Origin: Zeus faber
Lineage: Eukaryota > Chordata > Actinopteri > Zeiformes > Zeidae
Direction: 5' to 3'
Length of the DNA: 64,000 nucleotides
Assembly (NCBI GenBank): GCA_960531495.1
Contig: OY482846.1
Coordinates: 49,852,361-49,916,360 of the forward strand
Shown here: positions 61,765 to 64,000 of the stretch, in pieces
Layout: each line of letters begins with the position of its first letter
How positions within the stretch are numbered: the first letter of the stretch is position 1
Position numbers and translations under genes: made by a program
The notes under the pieces: generated by a model
Databases searched by the model: none
What the model saw: only the letters and a program-made list of their open reading frames with translations
Told to the model about the DNA's origin: nothing

Positions 61765-62500
61765 TTGAAGATATAAATTCAGTATTATCACAATAATAAA
61801 TTAATTATGAAGAATTAAGAATTTGTGTTGTGCAGGTGCCAACATAGATAAAAAAAATATGAATATTAAAACAATGATGCCATCATACAAACATTTAATT
61901 GTCAAACATGCAGTTTATAGTTATGGACCAGTTATTTTACATACTTATATAATGTTGGCACTGGAACTACTGTAGATCACATTGTACTACTGAATTAATA
62001 GTAACTGGTAGTTTGTTTTACCCATTATCAACAAATAATTTTGTGTTTATTCATTGAAACGAAGGCAATGAATGTGGTTTCACACCAGAAGCTTCCAAGT
62101 CACCGACATGGGATCATGTTCTGAATAATTTATTATCTTTAACTGTTATTTTCAGTTCACAGAAGCTGCTGAAAGAAGCAGATTATCCAGGTTTGGTCGC
62201 TTGTGTTTTGAAGACACAACAATAACTGGATGCTCGTGTGGCTTGAAATGATGGAAATGATGCACAACTCAGAAGCGTCTATTCAACATGTGCTCCAAAG
62301 GAGAAACGCACAGGGTTAAAGAAAAAACCCAGAGAAAAGCAGAGCACAGAGTCAGAGTCGCATGAGCGGGATTCGGGGTGATGAGATCTTTACACTGATG
62401 TGTCGAGCTGCTCTGCTTCACCAGCGAAACCACATGATGCTGCTTTGAAGCCGGGGTCACGCAGGAGGGAGCACAGCCTCAAATTACATTATTATTCTTA
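61765..62500. other. Intergenic, nothing recognised
   Basis: AT-rich single-copy-looking sequence. Frames are short, with no known protein motif on either strand. Confidence 0.5.
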
Positions 62501-62507
62501 TTATATT

Positions 62508-62520
62508 TATTATTATATTT

Positions 62521-62570
<50 letters not shown>
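62508..62570. repeat. (ATT)n microsatellite
   Basis: TTATTATTA triplets run nearly uninterrupted; a more degenerate patch precedes it from about 62484. Confidence 0.9.
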
Positions 62571-62687
62571 CACATTATTGCTCACAGTCCATTTCCCTGA
62601 GGATTGAACCTTAGTTTTACTTCAGAACATCGCTGCCCTTGAGCAAGGCACTAAACCCTGAGACGCTCCAGGGACAGAGATCTGTGC

Positions 62688-62688
<1 letters not shown>

Positions 62689-62760
<72 letters not shown>
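62689..62760. repeat. (TG)n microsatellite
   Basis: About 70 bp of perfect TG dinucleotides. The His/Thr reading frames on the minus strand come from this repeat. Confidence 0.95.
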
Positions 62761-62762
<2 letters not shown>

Positions 62763-62829
62763 CACGCATGAGTGCAAAGAGAGGTACAGAGTGTGGATAT
62801 TTCAAACGCATGTAAACTAAACCTTTGTG

Positions 62830-64000
62830 ACATGAGAAACGTCCTTATATTTACTGTGGAATGTCACACAACACTCAGATTCAAGCCTCTATTAAACAAG
62901 ATTAACTGCATCCATTTATAGAAAACCTCCACACCTCCAAAAAGTACCACAATAAAAAAAAAACACCAATCATTTTCATCAAGTAAGTTTAGCCCGGTTA
63001 AGATATTTACTTTTACACATGTCTGGAAACACTACTTGGAATGCTTTTTATCCAGTGCATCATGTGCATCATATGCACCTTCTGGGCCTGTGCCCGTTTC
63101 ATTATTAAGCCAAAATATCCATTTTTAGGCAGAAATGTTTGTGGAAAAAATATTCCAAAATATTTGTTTGCGCACAAATCTGCTCTGCTCACGGTGAATG
63201 GTGTAGTACAATAGATCAGGCCCATTGGTAGTTGGATCAGCGTGGTTTTCAATTGTATTTTCTATTTTAAAGTTCCCCCAGAGGGAAAAAAAAAACAAAG
63301 TTTTAAAAACTGTGTTTTCCGAAGCCGCACTCAGCCCTGCTGGGTCTGCAGGCGGCCGTGAGGCTGGGATGGAAACGACACGACTTTGTTTTCCCACGGT
63401 TCTGGAATCACAGTGATAATGTCGGGCGTCCATTTCAGGGCCTCCGCTCCGTCCGTCTACAGGGCCCCCGGAAATCCGCGATCCACGGGAAGGAAGACGG
63501 ACCCCGCATTGCCTTGAAGGCCCTTAGAAAGTAGAGTTATTATTATGATTATTAATCAGAAGTGCAAGCGGCGTTTTAACCCCGCAGGAGCGGAGCACAT
63601 TTAACAATACAGAACCTGGGAGAATATTATCTAGAAAAATGTTTATTTTGAGCTTTTGTCGACTGATCATTCGAACAATTTGCATCCTGGTGCAGGGTCA
63701 GGGAAGGAGGACGAGGAGGCAGGCGGAGGCCAAACTGTTTTTTCATTCACAGTCTTTTCAACAAAATGTGGCTCGTGGGCCACGACGTAAAGGCTCGCAG
63801 GCCAGTGTGCTCGCAGGCCGTGGGCTCTGCGCTCGGCGACGCTCGGGGAGCCGGCTCGCTCGCCCGGTCGTATCCAGTCCCGCACGCACGCCCATCCTCA
63901 CCGCGGGGACAACAAACCATATGTTACTTCCTGGTTTGGGGACCGGACGAAACCGGGGCCCCTCTGTGGATTTGCCCGATTCGCAGCAGCTGAGCGGGCC
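62830..64000. other. Intergenic to window edge, GC-rich at the end
   Basis: No gene is recognised. From about 63740 to 64000 the DNA becomes GC- and CpG-rich (CTCGGCGACGCTCGG, GGCTCGCTCGCCCGG), which could be the start of a CpG island continuing beyond the window. Open frames there show no family resemblance. Confidence 0.45.

Overview
The window reads as vertebrate, almost certainly teleost, nuclear DNA. It has intron-split exons with consensus splice sites, a C2H2 zinc-finger gene with the N-terminal modules usual in fish (an MRRLETLRA-type leader exon and an IKEE-rich second exon), hAT-Charlie and L1-type fossils, LINE fragments and tails common in fish genomes, and many microsatellites. 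There are no bacterial operons or RNA genes.

Layout. (1) 1-4464 is a non-coding left flank with no gene I can support. It holds a GC-rich stretch, three tandem ETS-type motifs, facing CA and TG runs, a dense cluster of CRE palindromes, a 38-bp minisatellite, a 221-bp pure pyrimidine tract and a short imperfect palindrome. (2) 4465-50058 is one head-to-tail satellite array of about 45 kb. Its unit is 13 bp, TTCTTACATGTTG, best seen as a 10-mer (TTCTTACATG) plus a TTG triplet that is gained or lost. It has higher-order repeats at about 0.24, 0.43, 0.9-1.6, 2.6, 3.9 and 4.6 kb, one block copied about 22 kb away, and four copies of an almost unchanged 224-bp non-satellite spacer at its left end. 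The + strand unit has no stop codon in any frame, so the array yields dozens of long but spurious reading frames. (3) 50059-52165 is a graveyard of elements: the right half of a hAT-Charlie element cut by the array edge, an LTR-like piece, and a minus-strand L1-type fragment. (4) 52507-60573 holds a minus-strand C2H2 zinc-finger gene: leader exon near 60.5 kb, acidic exon at 59201-58806, finger exon at 53480-52777. A second, damaged copy of the acidic exon lies at 56317-55880, and the introns contain LINE, BED-finger and other repeat fragments. (5) 60600-64000 is intergenic DNA with a GTACAC-rich minisatellite, (ATT)n, (TG)n and a GC-rich right edge.

How the genes work together: there is only one recognisable host locus. 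Its exon phases agree (both junctions need one base from the upstream exon), but an apparent 1-base loss in the leader exon and a stop codon inside the sixth finger leave open whether it makes a full protein. The strongest subject for follow-up is the array: it lies in one orientation, has several nested scales of duplication, was expanded together with a single-copy spacer, abuts a truncated transposon, and carries a small insertion with a 5-bp target duplication.
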